From Vibrio sp. UBA2441 (lineage in GTDB: Bacteria > Pseudomonadota > Gammaproteobacteria > Enterobacterales > Vibrionaceae), in contig DDQN01000089.1 of the NCBI GenBank assembly GCA_002342685.1, positions 62,001 through 126,000 of the forward strand: 64,000 nucleotides of DNA, given 5' to 3'. The notes under the pieces were generated by a model. It was given only the letters and a program-made list of their open reading frames with translations, made no database searches and was not told the DNA's origin. Below are positions 36,732-45,949 of the stretch, one piece after another (position 1 is the stretch's first letter; each line of letters opens with the position of its first letter). Both the position numbers and the translations under genes were made by a program.

Positions 36732-39185
36732 TTACAGTGCATCCCGCAATGACTTCATCGGTGTCCGTTTTACCATACCAATAATCGGTATCGCGCCGGC
36801 TGTTACTAATGCAAGCATCGCCCACAAAAATGTTTGCAGATAATTCCACGGAATAACATATAAATGCATCGTCCAGCCAAAAGACTCTTTTAATACCACC
36901 TCAACCATTATTTGAGCCAAAGCGAGCCCTAATGGCATGGCAATAAGTGCAGATAAAAGACCAAAAACAAACAACTGCAAGCAACTCAGAAAAACCAACT
37001 CTTTTCCAGACATGCCAAAACACCGTAATAGCGCTATGTTCCTCTGCTTAGAGATCTCACCAGCAATGGTAGCGAAAAAGATACCACATACAGCAATAAC
37101 CAAGGTTAAATTCCCTAAGGTATCGGCGATAGTAAATGTACGGTCAAACACACGCATAGCCTGACGGTGGATATCTTCGTTATCAAAAATACGTTCAGAT
37201 GACATCCTATATGTGTTCTGTAAACGGTCGAGTAGCGATGTCGAGTCTTGCCCATCTAAAAGCAAAACGCCTAGCCCAACATTGCCCTGCCCTTCAAACA
37301 ATTTCAACCAGTTATAATGAGACATCAGCACTTGTTTATATGGATTACCATAATCGTAATAAACGCCAACAACCTGCCAATTATCACCGAACTTTTTGCC
37401 CAGTGAAATAACATCTCCGGGTCGGATATGCTCTTTTAGCGCCATGGATTCACTGATCATGACGCCTTTAGAAGTATTCAGGTGGTACCATGAATTGGGT
37501 ATCGCAACTTTTATGGTGACTGCATTTTTTTCGTCAACACTTTTGCCAGTACTAACAATTTCAACCATACCCTGTTTCGTTGTCAGTTCTTTTTCCCAAC
37601 GCCACCATACATTTTTCACTTCCGGCTGCTTTGATAACCAAGAACTCATTCTTGCTGCTGCATTATTTGTCGGGTATATGTAGACATCAGCGGCCAATTT
37701 TTGATTCAACCAATCATCCGTCGTTTCGCGAAAGCTACCAACCAAGGTTTCTACCGCCACATTTGCCGACATAGCTAACATAAATGCCATAACGGCAACA
37801 CCACGAAAACTCATACTTGAAGCGGCATCAGCAAAGAACCATCGCGCTTTCACCCATTTCAATGAGAAAGACAGGACTGTAAATAGTTCAAAAATGACGA
37901 ACGGCATAAACAGCGCAACGCTAATCAACAGCAAGGCCACAATCAAGAAACCTGTTTCTGGCGTACGAGTCACCTGATACAAAACGACCGCTAAAAGACA
38001 CAATACACAGGCTACCAGTGCTTGCCAGGAAAATTCTTTACCAGCAAATCGAACTAGAGATAAACGCGAAGAGAGACGAATAGGTTGAGACCTAAGCAGC
38101 CTAATTAACGGCCAGGCACAGGCTAAGCCGGTACCAAATATTGCCATAGCTAAACTCTGCCTTACCCAGCTCCAGTCCCATTTGATATCCAGGCTGACAT
38201 TGGCGTTATATAGATCTGACAGTGTCGTTGATACCGCAGGCATAAGATTGTTGGCTAACATTAGTCCAAACATATTGCCAAAAGTGCAACCCAGCAATAT
38301 CAACACAGTAAGCTCGACCGTCAATGCCTGAGCAAGTTGCCAGCCGGACACACCAGCCTGGCGCATGATACCAACAGTAGTTTGCCTCTGGATGAAAGAC
38401 AAGGAGATAGCTTGGTAGAAGATAAATAAGCCAACGACAAAGGAAACCATGCCCATGGCAGAAAGATTCATGTGGAAGGCTTGCGTTAGTGACTCCAGTT
38501 CTGATCGAGTAGCACGGGTGAGCACCATACCATTAGGAATCAGTCTTTTTAACTTATTAAATTTGCCTTCCGGCATCGATTCACAGGCAATAGATGAAAA
38601 GCCACCTTCCATTTTAAGTGTTCGGATCAAGGCGATATCGGTAACGATTAACGTACCATTTAGAGCACCGTCTCTGTCTATCAGAATGGGCCCTAGTTGT
38701 GTTCCATCATCAAGTTCAAGATAGTCCCCTGCTTTTTTTCCTAGGTAAGACGCCAATTCGCCACTCAATAAAATAGGTGGGTTCTCCTGCATCAATTGCA
38801 AATGAGGAATATGGTTGTAACTTGCCCCCTCACCAAGACCCAACATAGCGACAGGATCAACACCTATTAATGATAAGTCTGCCCCTTTCTTGTTCTGAAT
38901 ACGTAAAGAATCAAATGGTACACATTGATTAAAACCTTCACGCCGGAGCTGAATATAAAAACCTTGTGGAATTCGGTTGGCGTTATATTTGGGATGGATT
39001 CGAAAAGGTAAAGGGTTGGAGAAAAACTGTTCTCCATCAAGATAACTTTGCCTAGCTTGCTGGTTAATAGCTGTCACACCAACAAATATGGAGATACCAA
39101 GCGTTAAGCCAAAAAGAACTAAAAGAAGCTGAAGTGGATGCCGACGATAGTGCCCAAGTAATGCTTTAACTACGGGCCATAACAT
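36732..39185 (-). CDS. Large FtsX-like ABC permease (AttFG type)
   Basis: A permease of about 817 residues with two FtsX-type modules in one chain. The first has one membrane segment (about 20-40), a periplasmic domain, then three helices (about 240-385). After further helices, a second periplasmic domain lies at about 490-660, followed by three C-terminal helices including AGEISKQRNIALLRCFGMSGKE. This resembles LolC/MacB/YbbP-class mechanotransmission permeases rather than importers. ATG at 39185 is preceded by GGGAGG and overlaps the ATPase gene by 20 bases; an upstream in-frame start at 39218 is rejected. It probably works with the neighbouring ATPase and AttH-like protein. Confidence 0.8.
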   Translation of the reverse strand: MLWPVVKALLGHYRRHPLQLLLVLFGLTLGISIFVGVTAINQQARQSYLDGEQFFSNPLPFRIHPKYNANRIPQGFYIQLRREGFNQCVPFDSLRIQNKKGADLSLIGVDPVAMLGLGEGASYNHIPHLQLMQENPPILLSGELASYLGKKAGDYLELDDGTQLGPILIDRDGALNGTLIVTDIALIRTLKMEGGFSSIACESMPEGKFNKLKRLIPNGMVLTRATRSELESLTQAFHMNLSAMGMVSFVVGLFIFYQAISLSFIQRQTTVGIMRQAGVSGWQLAQALTVELTVLILLGCTFGNMFGLMLANNLMPAVSTTLSDLYNANVSLDIKWDWSWVRQSLAMAIFGTGLACAWPLIRLLRSQPIRLSSRLSLVRFAGKEFSWQALVACVLCLLAVVLYQVTRTPETGFLIVALLLISVALFMPFVIFELFTVLSFSLKWVKARWFFADAASSMSFRGVAVMAFMLAMSANVAVETLVGSFRETTDDWLNQKLAADVYIYPTNNAAARMSSWLSKQPEVKNVWWRWEKELTTKQGMVEIVSTGKSVDEKNAVTIKVAIPNSWYHLNTSKGVMISESMALKEHIRPGDVISLGKKFGDNWQVVGVYYDYGNPYKQVLMSHYNWLKLFEGQGNVGLGVLLLDGQDSTSLLDRLQNTYRMSSERIFDNEDIHRQAMRVFDRTFTIADTLGNLTLVIAVCGIFFATIAGEISKQRNIALLRCFGMSGKELVFLSCLQLFVFGLLSALIAMPLGLALAQIMVEVVLKESFGWTMHLYVIPWNYLQTFLWAMLALVTAGAIPIIGMVKRTPMKSLRDAL

Positions 39186-39837
39186 GCAGTTGCCCTCCCT
39201 GCAAACGAATACAGCCATCCATATGCTGAGCTACTTTTTCACTGTGTGTCACCAGTAATAATGTGCTGTCTAATTGCCTGGCAAGCGTCGTAAGCAAGCG
39301 CATTACCGCTTCAGCATTTTTCTCATCAAGACTGCCGGTAGGTTCATCGGCTAACAGAAGCTTTGGTTCCATATATAAGGCTCGGGCAATCGCTGCTCGT
39401 TGCTGCTGACCACCGGAAACTTCTTCCGGATACCGACCTAATAAAGGCATCAAGTCGAGTGAAGACAATATCTGACGCCACAAGCCTTTATCTTCACGCA
39501 GACCTCTTAACTGGCGGCAGAATCGTATATTGTCTGCAATATTTAAGGTAGGCAATAGGTTATATTGCTGAAAGATGTGACCGATATTATTACGTCGATA
39601 AGCCGTTTTCTTCACTTCAGGGCTATCGTTCATCACAAAATCCGGGAACAATATTTCTCCGGAATCCGCCGTATCCAAACCGGCAATTAAATTGAGAAGT
39701 GTACTTTTTCCTGAACCACTCTCACCCATTAAAGCAAGTTGGTCCCCTTGATTTAATACTAACTCTGCCCCCTGCAGCACAGGATGGAATTCTCCTCCAT
39801 CTACATAGCCTTTACTCAGGTTAGCCAGTTTTAGCAT
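39166..39837 (-). CDS. LolD-like ABC ATPase of the AttEFGH-type system
   Basis: A 223-residue stand-alone ATPase. Walker A GESGSGKS (about 38-45), Q-loop FQQYNLLP, signature VSGGQQQR (about 139-146), Walker B LLLADEPTGSLD and H-loop LVTHSEKVA are all intact. The FQQYNLLP and EPTGSLDEKNA segments place it in the MacB/LolD class that drives FtsX-like permeases. It is the first gene of the operon and overlaps the permease gene. Confidence 0.9.
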   Translation of the reverse strand: MLKLANLSKGYVDGGEFHPVLQGAELVLNQGDQLALMGESGSGKSTLLNLIAGLDTADSGEILFPDFVMNDSPEVKKTAYRRNNIGHIFQQYNLLPTLNIADNIRFCRQLRGLREDKGLWRQILSSLDLMPLLGRYPEEVSGGQQQRAAIARALYMEPKLLLADEPTGSLDEKNAEAVMRLLTTLARQLDSTLLLVTHSEKVAQHMDGCIRLQGGQLHVMARS

Positions 39838-39994
39838 TCAAGCACTCTCAACAATCTTCAAATGGGTATGTGAATCTACACTAAATCCCTACAACCTGAA
39901 AGTATTTTGAATAGCAGATCACACTATTTAAAGCCAAAAACACCAACTGAACGATTTGTATCCGCTTTTTATCATTTTCTTTTGCAATCCGAAG

Positions 39995-40017
39995 AAAACC
40001 CTAGCGAAAGGGGTTTC
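39995..40017 (-). terminator. Intrinsic terminator after the MATE gene
   Basis: AAAACCC at 39995-40001 with GGGTTTC at 40011-40017 forms a 6-7 bp stem. On the minus strand it lies just after the stop at 40025 and is followed by TTTTCTTC. Confidence 0.7.
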
Positions 40018-40024
40018 GAATAAC

Positions 40025-41404
40025 TTAATTCTCAATCAGATTTCTTATCCATTTTTTGCTACGCAAACGATATATCGCAGAAAAACATTTAACAACCTCT
40101 TCAAACAAAAATAGAGCGTATACCCAGTGAGGGCTGAATCCCAGATAAATAGCAGCAAAGGCTGCTAGTGGTATACCAATAAACCACTGAGTAATCATAT
40201 CCTGATACAAACAGAACTTTACGTCTCCACCTGCTCTCAGAACACCAACAACCAAAGTCAATGGAATAGAGCGAATCACCATCGCAGCACATAAGATCAG
40301 GATAAACTTATCCGCTAACTGCCGGGTTTCTTCGGTTAACGCGGTGAAAGAATCTAAGATAGGTACTTGCACAAAATAAAGGAGAATTGATACGCAGATC
40401 CCCAACAGAATACTAAGGAAAAGTAGTCCAACCGATTGATAATACACTGCATCGTAGTTTTTTGCCCCTATCTGGTTTCCCGTCAACACTGCTGCTGCGT
40501 TGGAAGTTCCAATAAGCAGGCTCAAAGCGATAGAGTCAACAGGAGTCATTACAGACAGTGCAGCCAAACCCTGAACACCCGTTTGTCCCATAATGGCATG
40601 ATAAGCGAACATACCTGCGGCCCACATGAAAAAATTAAATGTCGTAGGTATAGATAACTTTAAAAATCGAGACACTTTTTCAGCATGCAACGCGATTCGA
40701 ATATCCGGTAATCTAAAGGCCAAAAGATGATCTTTCGAGTACAAGTACCAATACAGACACGCTATCTCTATAGCACCGCTTAACACTGTTGCAATGGCAG
40801 CACCTTTTATACCCATTGCTGGCATACCTAAATGACCGAAAATAAGAACCCAATTTAAAAAGACATTAGATAAAATACCGATACCACTAAAGAAGGTACT
40901 CACACCGGGTTTATGCATTGCGCGTAAACCCACCGCCATACTGCTAACACATGCAACGGCAAACATACTGAGAGACGTGATAACAATATATTCACTTCCC
41001 AAACGGTTTACTTCCGCGGAATCAGTCGCCAATCCCATAACTTCACTGGGATACAGCATAAATAAAATGACGGTTAGCAGTGCAAAGGCATTGGCAATAA
41101 TCCAGGTTAATGCGGTACTTTCACGAACACCATCCTTATTACCTGCTCCCCAATATTGAGCCGTCAGCAATGCACCACCGGTGTTAACCCCGACCAACAT
41201 GATTGTCGTTACAAACATAGCTCGACTTGCGACACCTACTGCAGCAATGTCAGCCTCGCCCAATTGCCCCAGCATTAAAACATCCACCAAGCCGCGGCTG
41301 GAAAACATAATATTCTGCAGTGCAATTGGCATGGCAATAGCAAAAAGACGACGGAGAAAATCACCTTTTGTATGCTGCAAAACAAGTGCGAACGTGTTAT
41401 TCAT
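40025..41404 (-). CDS. MATE-family multidrug efflux transporter
   Basis: A 459-residue inner-membrane protein with 12 hydrophobic segments in two matching halves, the normal MATE size. Each half begins with a family-type stretch: AMPIALQNIMFSSRGLVDVLMLGQLGE... in the first, and SIPTTFNFFMWAAGM in the second. MATE pumps export cationic drugs or dyes using Na+ or H+; the pattern fits the NorM/DinF-like clade, but the substrate is unknown. It stands alone, with a terminator downstream. Confidence 0.85.
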   Translation of the reverse strand: MNNTFALVLQHTKGDFLRRLFAIAMPIALQNIMFSSRGLVDVLMLGQLGEADIAAVGVASRAMFVTTIMLVGVNTGGALLTAQYWGAGNKDGVRESTALTWIIANAFALLTVILFMLYPSEVMGLATDSAEVNRLGSEYIVITSLSMFAVACVSSMAVGLRAMHKPGVSTFFSGIGILSNVFLNWVLIFGHLGMPAMGIKGAAIATVLSGAIEIACLYWYLYSKDHLLAFRLPDIRIALHAEKVSRFLKLSIPTTFNFFMWAAGMFAYHAIMGQTGVQGLAALSVMTPVDSIALSLLIGTSNAAAVLTGNQIGAKNYDAVYYQSVGLLFLSILLGICVSILLYFVQVPILDSFTALTEETRQLADKFILILCAAMVIRSIPLTLVVGVLRAGGDVKFCLYQDMITQWFIGIPLAAFAAIYLGFSPHWVYALFLFEEVVKCFSAIYRLRSKKWIRNLIEN

Positions 41405-41497
41405 GAAGACCTCAAAATGGAAAAAGATGCGTAAACTCTGAAAATAACAGACAACGTATTGATTTAACGAAAATTAGAGTCATATTGTAGACCCTAC

Positions 41498-41515
41498 TAA
41501 CTTCAAGATGCTCGG
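41498..41515. repeat. Copy 2 of a short dispersed sequence
   Basis: TAACTTCAAGATGCTCGG matches 9972-9989 in 16 of 18 positions. It is intergenic, 90 bases upstream of the MATE gene's start (minus strand). Confidence 0.3.
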
Positions 41516-41693
41516 TTTAACGTTTCATATTTAAGGTAAATGAACATAGAGATTTAGACCTGTTTAAAGTCATAAAACACCATAATGGTGGGAACTGAAT
41601 CGACCCATGAAGGCAAATCAAAAACGAGTATCTGAGGAAGCTAGAGTATACTCCCTATAAGCATCAATCACCATAAAAGGATTATTGGTCACA

Positions 41694-43115
41694 ATGAAAA
41701 AAATTTTAGTGCTCGGTGCATCCGGATATGTCGGCTCTCAACTTATCCCTTTACTGTTAAAGCAAGGTCACCACGTCACCGCTGCATCCCGACATATTGA
41801 TCACTTAAGAGCCAGAGTAGCATTGCATGACAATTTGACCATTACCTATTTAGACCTCGAAGATCGCGAAAAAACCCAGCAAGTGGTGGAAGGGCATGAG
41901 TTGGTGTTTTTCCTAGTACACGGAATGGCGCATGGTCATGATTTCTTAGAATATGAACTTTCTCTGGCTATTAACTTCAAAAATGCACTACTAAAAAGCA
42001 CTGTAAAGCATGTTATTTATTTAAGCGCAATCCAGCCACAAACAGGTAATTCCGAGCATTTATTGGCTCGAAAGAAAACTGGAGAAATCATCAGACAGGC
42101 CGATATTCCAGTCACTGAGTTTAGAGCTGGCGTTATTATTGGGCCCGGCTCTGCAGCATTCGAAATAATGAAAGACTTCACATATAACTTACCCATTATC
42201 ATTGCGCCTAAATGGGTCGACTCAAAAGCAAACCCTATTGCATTAGCTAACCTTAATCACTACTTGCTCGCTCAATTAGAAGAAAACCCGGATGCGCATA
42301 CATATTATGAAGTGGGCGGGCCAGATATTCTTAGCTACCGTGAACAATTTGGCATTATATGCGAAGCAATCAATCGCCCACTCAGGCTTTGGTCTACATC
42401 ACTACTCACTCCCAGAATGGCCTCTTACTGGCTAGGGATGGTTACCTCAGTCCCTTCGAATATAGGGAGAGCACTGCTCGCCGGGTTAGAGCACGACTAT
42501 ATTGCTGATTCTCAAGCTATCCGTATTAAATACCCGCAAGAACTTATCCGCTACCGTGATGCAGTAATGAGCTCTGTGAAAACAGAGGGACAATTTGTAC
42601 GAAGTAACATTTGGGGTTTCGACCCGGCGGCTCTGAAGCGCTGGCAACCCGGCCATGGTTACTATGCAAAAAATGCAGGTTCCAGCATAAAAACGAACAA
42701 AAGTGCCGACGAGCTCTGGCAAATAATCAAACAAATTGGCAGTAAAAAAGAGGGGTATTTTTTTGCCAATAGTTTATGGCGTACCAGAGAATGGTTAGAT
42801 CTCTTTTTTGGTGGTGGTATCCCAAAAAGACGAAGCCCAGCAGGCCCCGATTTAAAAATTGGAGACCACATTGACTCATGGAAAGTCATCCGTTGCGAAA
42901 AAAATCACTTTTTATCACTGTTATTTGGTATGAAAGCGCCTGGGCTGGGTAGATTAGAATGTACTATCACCGATCACGGTGATTATAGAGAATTGGATGT
43001 TCGGGCATGGTGGCACCCCGCAGGCTTTAGAGGCTTGCTTTATTGGTTTGCCATGATGCCCGCACATCTATTTATTTTCCGAGGTATGGTTAAGGCGATA
43101 GAGCGAAAAGCTTAG
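41694..43115 (+). CDS. SDR-type NAD(P)-binding protein fused to DUF2867
   Basis: A protein of about 473 residues in two parts. The N-terminal 290 or so residues form an atypical short-chain dehydrogenase (GASGYVGSQ at 8-16; YLSAIQP and FRAGVIIGPGS farther on), as in YbjT-like NAD(P)H-binding proteins. The C-terminal 150 residues are the DUF2867 domain (WRTREWLDLFFGGG, RAWWHPAGFRGLLYW). The same fusion is found in many proteobacteria; the reaction is unknown. ATG at 41694 begins the Rossmann strand. Its stop overlaps the stop of the convergent next gene. Confidence 0.8.
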   Translation: MKKILVLGASGYVGSQLIPLLLKQGHHVTAASRHIDHLRARVALHDNLTITYLDLEDREKTQQVVEGHELVFFLVHGMAHGHDFLEYELSLAINFKNALLKSTVKHVIYLSAIQPQTGNSEHLLARKKTGEIIRQADIPVTEFRAGVIIGPGSAAFEIMKDFTYNLPIIIAPKWVDSKANPIALANLNHYLLAQLEENPDAHTYYEVGGPDILSYREQFGIICEAINRPLRLWSTSLLTPRMASYWLGMVTSVPSNIGRALLAGLEHDYIADSQAIRIKYPQELIRYRDAVMSSVKTEGQFVRSNIWGFDPAALKRWQPGHGYYAKNAGSSIKTNKSADELWQIIKQIGSKKEGYFFANSLWRTREWLDLFFGGGIPKRRSPAGPDLKIGDHIDSWKVIRCEKNHFLSLLFGMKAPGLGRLECTITDHGDYRELDVRAWWHPAGFRGLLYWFAMMPAHLFIFRGMVKAIERKA

Positions 43116-43783
43116 CTTTGGGCCATATTTTCATTAAAACCAATTGGTATTTCTGCCAGTTGGTTACCCATATTTTTAGGAAAAACCAAATACTCTCCGT
43201 GGTATTTCACGTTTGATTTATACTTAGTAATTTTATGTAGTAAGAAACCTGCTTTTGTTGCTTCTCGAACAAACTCAGCATGATTCCCACGAACATAGAA
43301 GCTCATCGGTTTTACTAACTCAGAGCCTCCTTCAAAGCAGTCGTCACATTGTTTAGAACAAACTACAAAAGAATTTTCACCTTCACTGAAAATCTGAACT
43401 TTCTCTGTTAAATCATACGAAGTACAAATGCTCCAATTTTGCGTTTCCATATAGTCAAGAAAAGCATCAATCTCTGAATCAAGTACTGGTTTAGGCTCTT
43501 GATCTACCGGTAAAAAATGAGAATAAAATTTGGAGATATTTTCAAACGTGAACATCAATTCAGATTCTGTTCCTTTGCTGCGCCCGGCTTTTTGCCAACG
43601 TACTAGATCATCCACCACCGAGCGGTGAAAGCGTTGGGCTTTTATACTCTTACTTACCCAACGAACCATAAAATGCGTATTACTTACTGGAGCATTAGCC
43701 AGCTTTCCACTGTCATGCTGCTGCTTAATTTCGTGTAACGCAGTATTAACTACATTCTGAATTTCAATATAATAAGCGGTCAT
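43112..43783 (-). CDS. Unknown protein, possibly DUF2913 family
   Basis: A 223-residue cytoplasmic protein. The N-terminal part is helical, with a pattern (THFMVRWVSKSIKAQRFHRSV then DLVRWQKAGRSKG) that I associate with the DUF2913 family of Vibrio and enterobacteria, but I am not certain. The second half holds four Cys near CSKQCDDC (about 141-148), which could bind metal. Its start codon overlaps the bcr stop by one base (TAATG), so it is probably translated with bcr. Function unknown. Confidence 0.55.
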   Translation of the reverse strand: MTAYYIEIQNVVNTALHEIKQQHDSGKLANAPVSNTHFMVRWVSKSIKAQRFHRSVVDDLVRWQKAGRSKGTESELMFTFENISKFYSHFLPVDQEPKPVLDSEIDAFLDYMETQNWSICTSYDLTEKVQIFSEGENSFVVCSKQCDDCFEGGSELVKPMSFYVRGNHAEFVREATKAGFLLHKITKYKSNVKYHGEYLVFPKNMGNQLAEIPIGFNENMAQS

Positions 43784-44973
43784 TATACTTTTCTACCTAA
43801 AAACCAATATAAAATAGCGGAGAATACCGCACACAATGTCATAACAAGAATCATCGGCCAAGCAGAATCACTCGGAAGCATAGCAACAATGACCCCAACC
43901 ACGGATCCCGTTCCAAATCGAAGTGTGCCTGCCAACGAAGATGCCGTTCCGGCCATGCTAGGATAATTAGTTAGCAACAATGCCATAGAATTGCTGCCTA
44001 TGGTCGACATCATGCCAATATATAACATAATAAAAGGAACGATTCCCCAGAGACCAATATCTGCTAACCAACCAAAAAACAGCGCGATGCCGGCAATTAA
44101 CTGCACGCTGATACCAAAAGCCAGCATCCACTTCGAACCCATTTTCTTCACGATACGCCCATTAACGCTGGTCATAATAGTCAGGCAAATGATATTTAAC
44201 CCGAACAAATAACCAAAATGAGACGGCTCTACACCGTAAATATCGATATACACAAATGAGCCTGCAGTCAAAAATGCAAACATACCTGAAAACGAAAACG
44301 CACCAGAAAAAATCAAACCAACTGCAACAGGGTTAGTACACAGGCGCAGATAGTTTTGCATTGTGGTTTTTAACCTGAAAGGTTGCCTTTTTTCCGGCGC
44401 TAATGTTTCCGGTATTTTCCATAATACAGCGGTAATAACCAGCACAGAAACCAAGGTTAATACCCAAAATATAGATCGCCAGCCAAACCACTCGGCAAGG
44501 TGTCCACCGAGCATTGGTGCTATTAATGGTGCGACCATCATGACCAGCGTAATAAAAGACATCGTTCTGGCAAAATCTTCTTTATCAAACATGTCTCGCA
44601 CAACAGCTTGAATAATGACAGCCGCTGCAGCACCAGAAAAACCCTGAGCTGCGCGAACATACTTTAGTGACTCAATATCGGTGGTTACAGCACAAACCAC
44701 TGAACCTACAGCAAACAACGCAATACCTATAATAAGGATTGGCCTTCTGCCAAAGCTGTCGGAAAGAGGTCCATGTAATAACTGTCCAATGGCGAAACCA
44801 GCCGTATACGTTGTCAGTGTTATCTGTACTGCGCCCGCATCAACACCCAATTCTTTTGCAATGCTTGGCATTGCGGGCAAGTACATATCAATAGCTAAAG
44901 GCGTTAATGCCCCTATCGCCCCTAATATGATAAACATAAGTAAACTTAGCTGTGTTGTCTGGCCCTGAGTCAT
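43783..44973 (-). CDS. bcr: Bcr/CflA-family multidrug MFS transporter
   Basis: A 396-residue, 12-helix MFS drug:H+ antiporter. It has the loop 2-3 motif GPLSDSFGRRPIL (about 68-80) and the Bcr-type N terminus AIDMYLPAMPSIAKELG, with the charged residue in helix 1. Bcr exports bicyclomycin, sulfonamides and possibly cysteine in E. coli. The order bcr, rsuA, radD is the same as in E. coli, which supports orthology. It shares an overlap with the downstream small gene. Confidence 0.88.
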   Translation of the reverse strand: MTQGQTTQLSLLMFIILGAIGALTPLAIDMYLPAMPSIAKELGVDAGAVQITLTTYTAGFAIGQLLHGPLSDSFGRRPILIIGIALFAVGSVVCAVTTDIESLKYVRAAQGFSGAAAAVIIQAVVRDMFDKEDFARTMSFITLVMMVAPLIAPMLGGHLAEWFGWRSIFWVLTLVSVLVITAVLWKIPETLAPEKRQPFRLKTTMQNYLRLCTNPVAVGLIFSGAFSFSGMFAFLTAGSFVYIDIYGVEPSHFGYLFGLNIICLTIMTSVNGRIVKKMGSKWMLAFGISVQLIAGIALFFGWLADIGLWGIVPFIMLYIGMMSTIGSNSMALLLTNYPSMAGTASSLAGTLRFGTGSVVGVIVAMLPSDSAWPMILVMTLCAVFSAILYWFLGRKV

Positions 44974-45164
44974 ACGCCCCCAAATTTGAAAATGAAAACA
45001 GAAAAATTAATAAAGCAATAACTTTATTAACATATTAATGGTTAACCTTATAAATGTACAGACTCCAACCCACTTGAAATATGGCGGATTTCTATGTTTA
45101 TTTATCTAGATTAAAACGCGCATCATTTAAGTTTAAATTCAGCGCATTAAAGAATTTCGATTAC

Positions 45165-45860
45165 TTACTTGCAGATAGAGTCAATTTCTTCGTTGGTCAA
45201 ATAACGATATTCACCCGGTTCGAGATCTTCGTCCAGCTCGATCGTACCGATCCGCTCCCTATGCAGAGCCTCTACTTTGTTGCCTAAAGCAGCGAACATG
45301 CGCTTAACCTGATGATACTTACCTTCAGTGATGGTCAACAACACCTGATGTTCATCAATAACTTCCATTACCGCTGGCAATGTTGGCTCTGGTTCATTTC
45401 TCAGCTCAATGCCTTGTTCAAACTTCTCGACGTAATCTTCTTGCACGGCATCTGCCAGCCAAACTCGATACGTCTTTTGACACTTATGCTTAGGTGAGGT
45501 AATTCGATGTGACCATTTACCGTCATCGGTAATCAATACCAGCCCAGTAGTATCAACATCCAAACGACCTGCAAAGTGCAGTTTTTCCATTTTCACTTCA
45601 TCTAGTAACGTAAATGCGGTGTGGTTAAAGCCATCCTCGTGAGAACAAACAAACCCCTCAGGCTTAAATAACATTATGTAACGAGGACCTTGTTTTGCAA
45701 TTTCTCTACCCTGCCATTGCACAGTACAGTCGTCTGTCACTTTAATGGCACCACTTTTCTGTACCTTGTCATTTACTGTAACATCACCACTTTTAATGAT
45801 TTTCGTCGCTTCTCTTCGAGTCGCGCCTAACGCGTCACACAAAAATTTATCTAACCGCAT
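45165..45860 (-). CDS. rsuA: 16S rRNA pseudouridine-516 synthase
   Basis: A 231-residue RsuA-type enzyme that converts U516 of 16S rRNA to pseudouridine. An S4 RNA-binding domain (1-60, MRLDKFLCDALGATRREA) precedes the catalytic domain with AGRLDVDTTGLVL; the catalytic Asp is at about 101. The later YHQVKRMFAALG motif is characteristic of the RsuA/RluB/E/F group. Length and motifs match E. coli RsuA. It is divergent from radD, as in E. coli. Confidence 0.95.
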   Translation of the reverse strand: MRLDKFLCDALGATRREATKIIKSGDVTVNDKVQKSGAIKVTDDCTVQWQGREIAKQGPRYIMLFKPEGFVCSHEDGFNHTAFTLLDEVKMEKLHFAGRLDVDTTGLVLITDDGKWSHRITSPKHKCQKTYRVWLADAVQEDYVEKFEQGIELRNEPEPTLPAVMEVIDEHQVLLTITEGKYHQVKRMFAALGNKVEALHRERIGTIELDEDLEPGEYRYLTNEEIDSICK

Positions 45861-45949
45861 GAATACCTCTTCTTTTTCTAGTGCTGTATTATAGGCCTAT
45901 TGAACAAAATAGTTGAGCTATTTCACACTTTTCCTATTATGAGGTTCGC

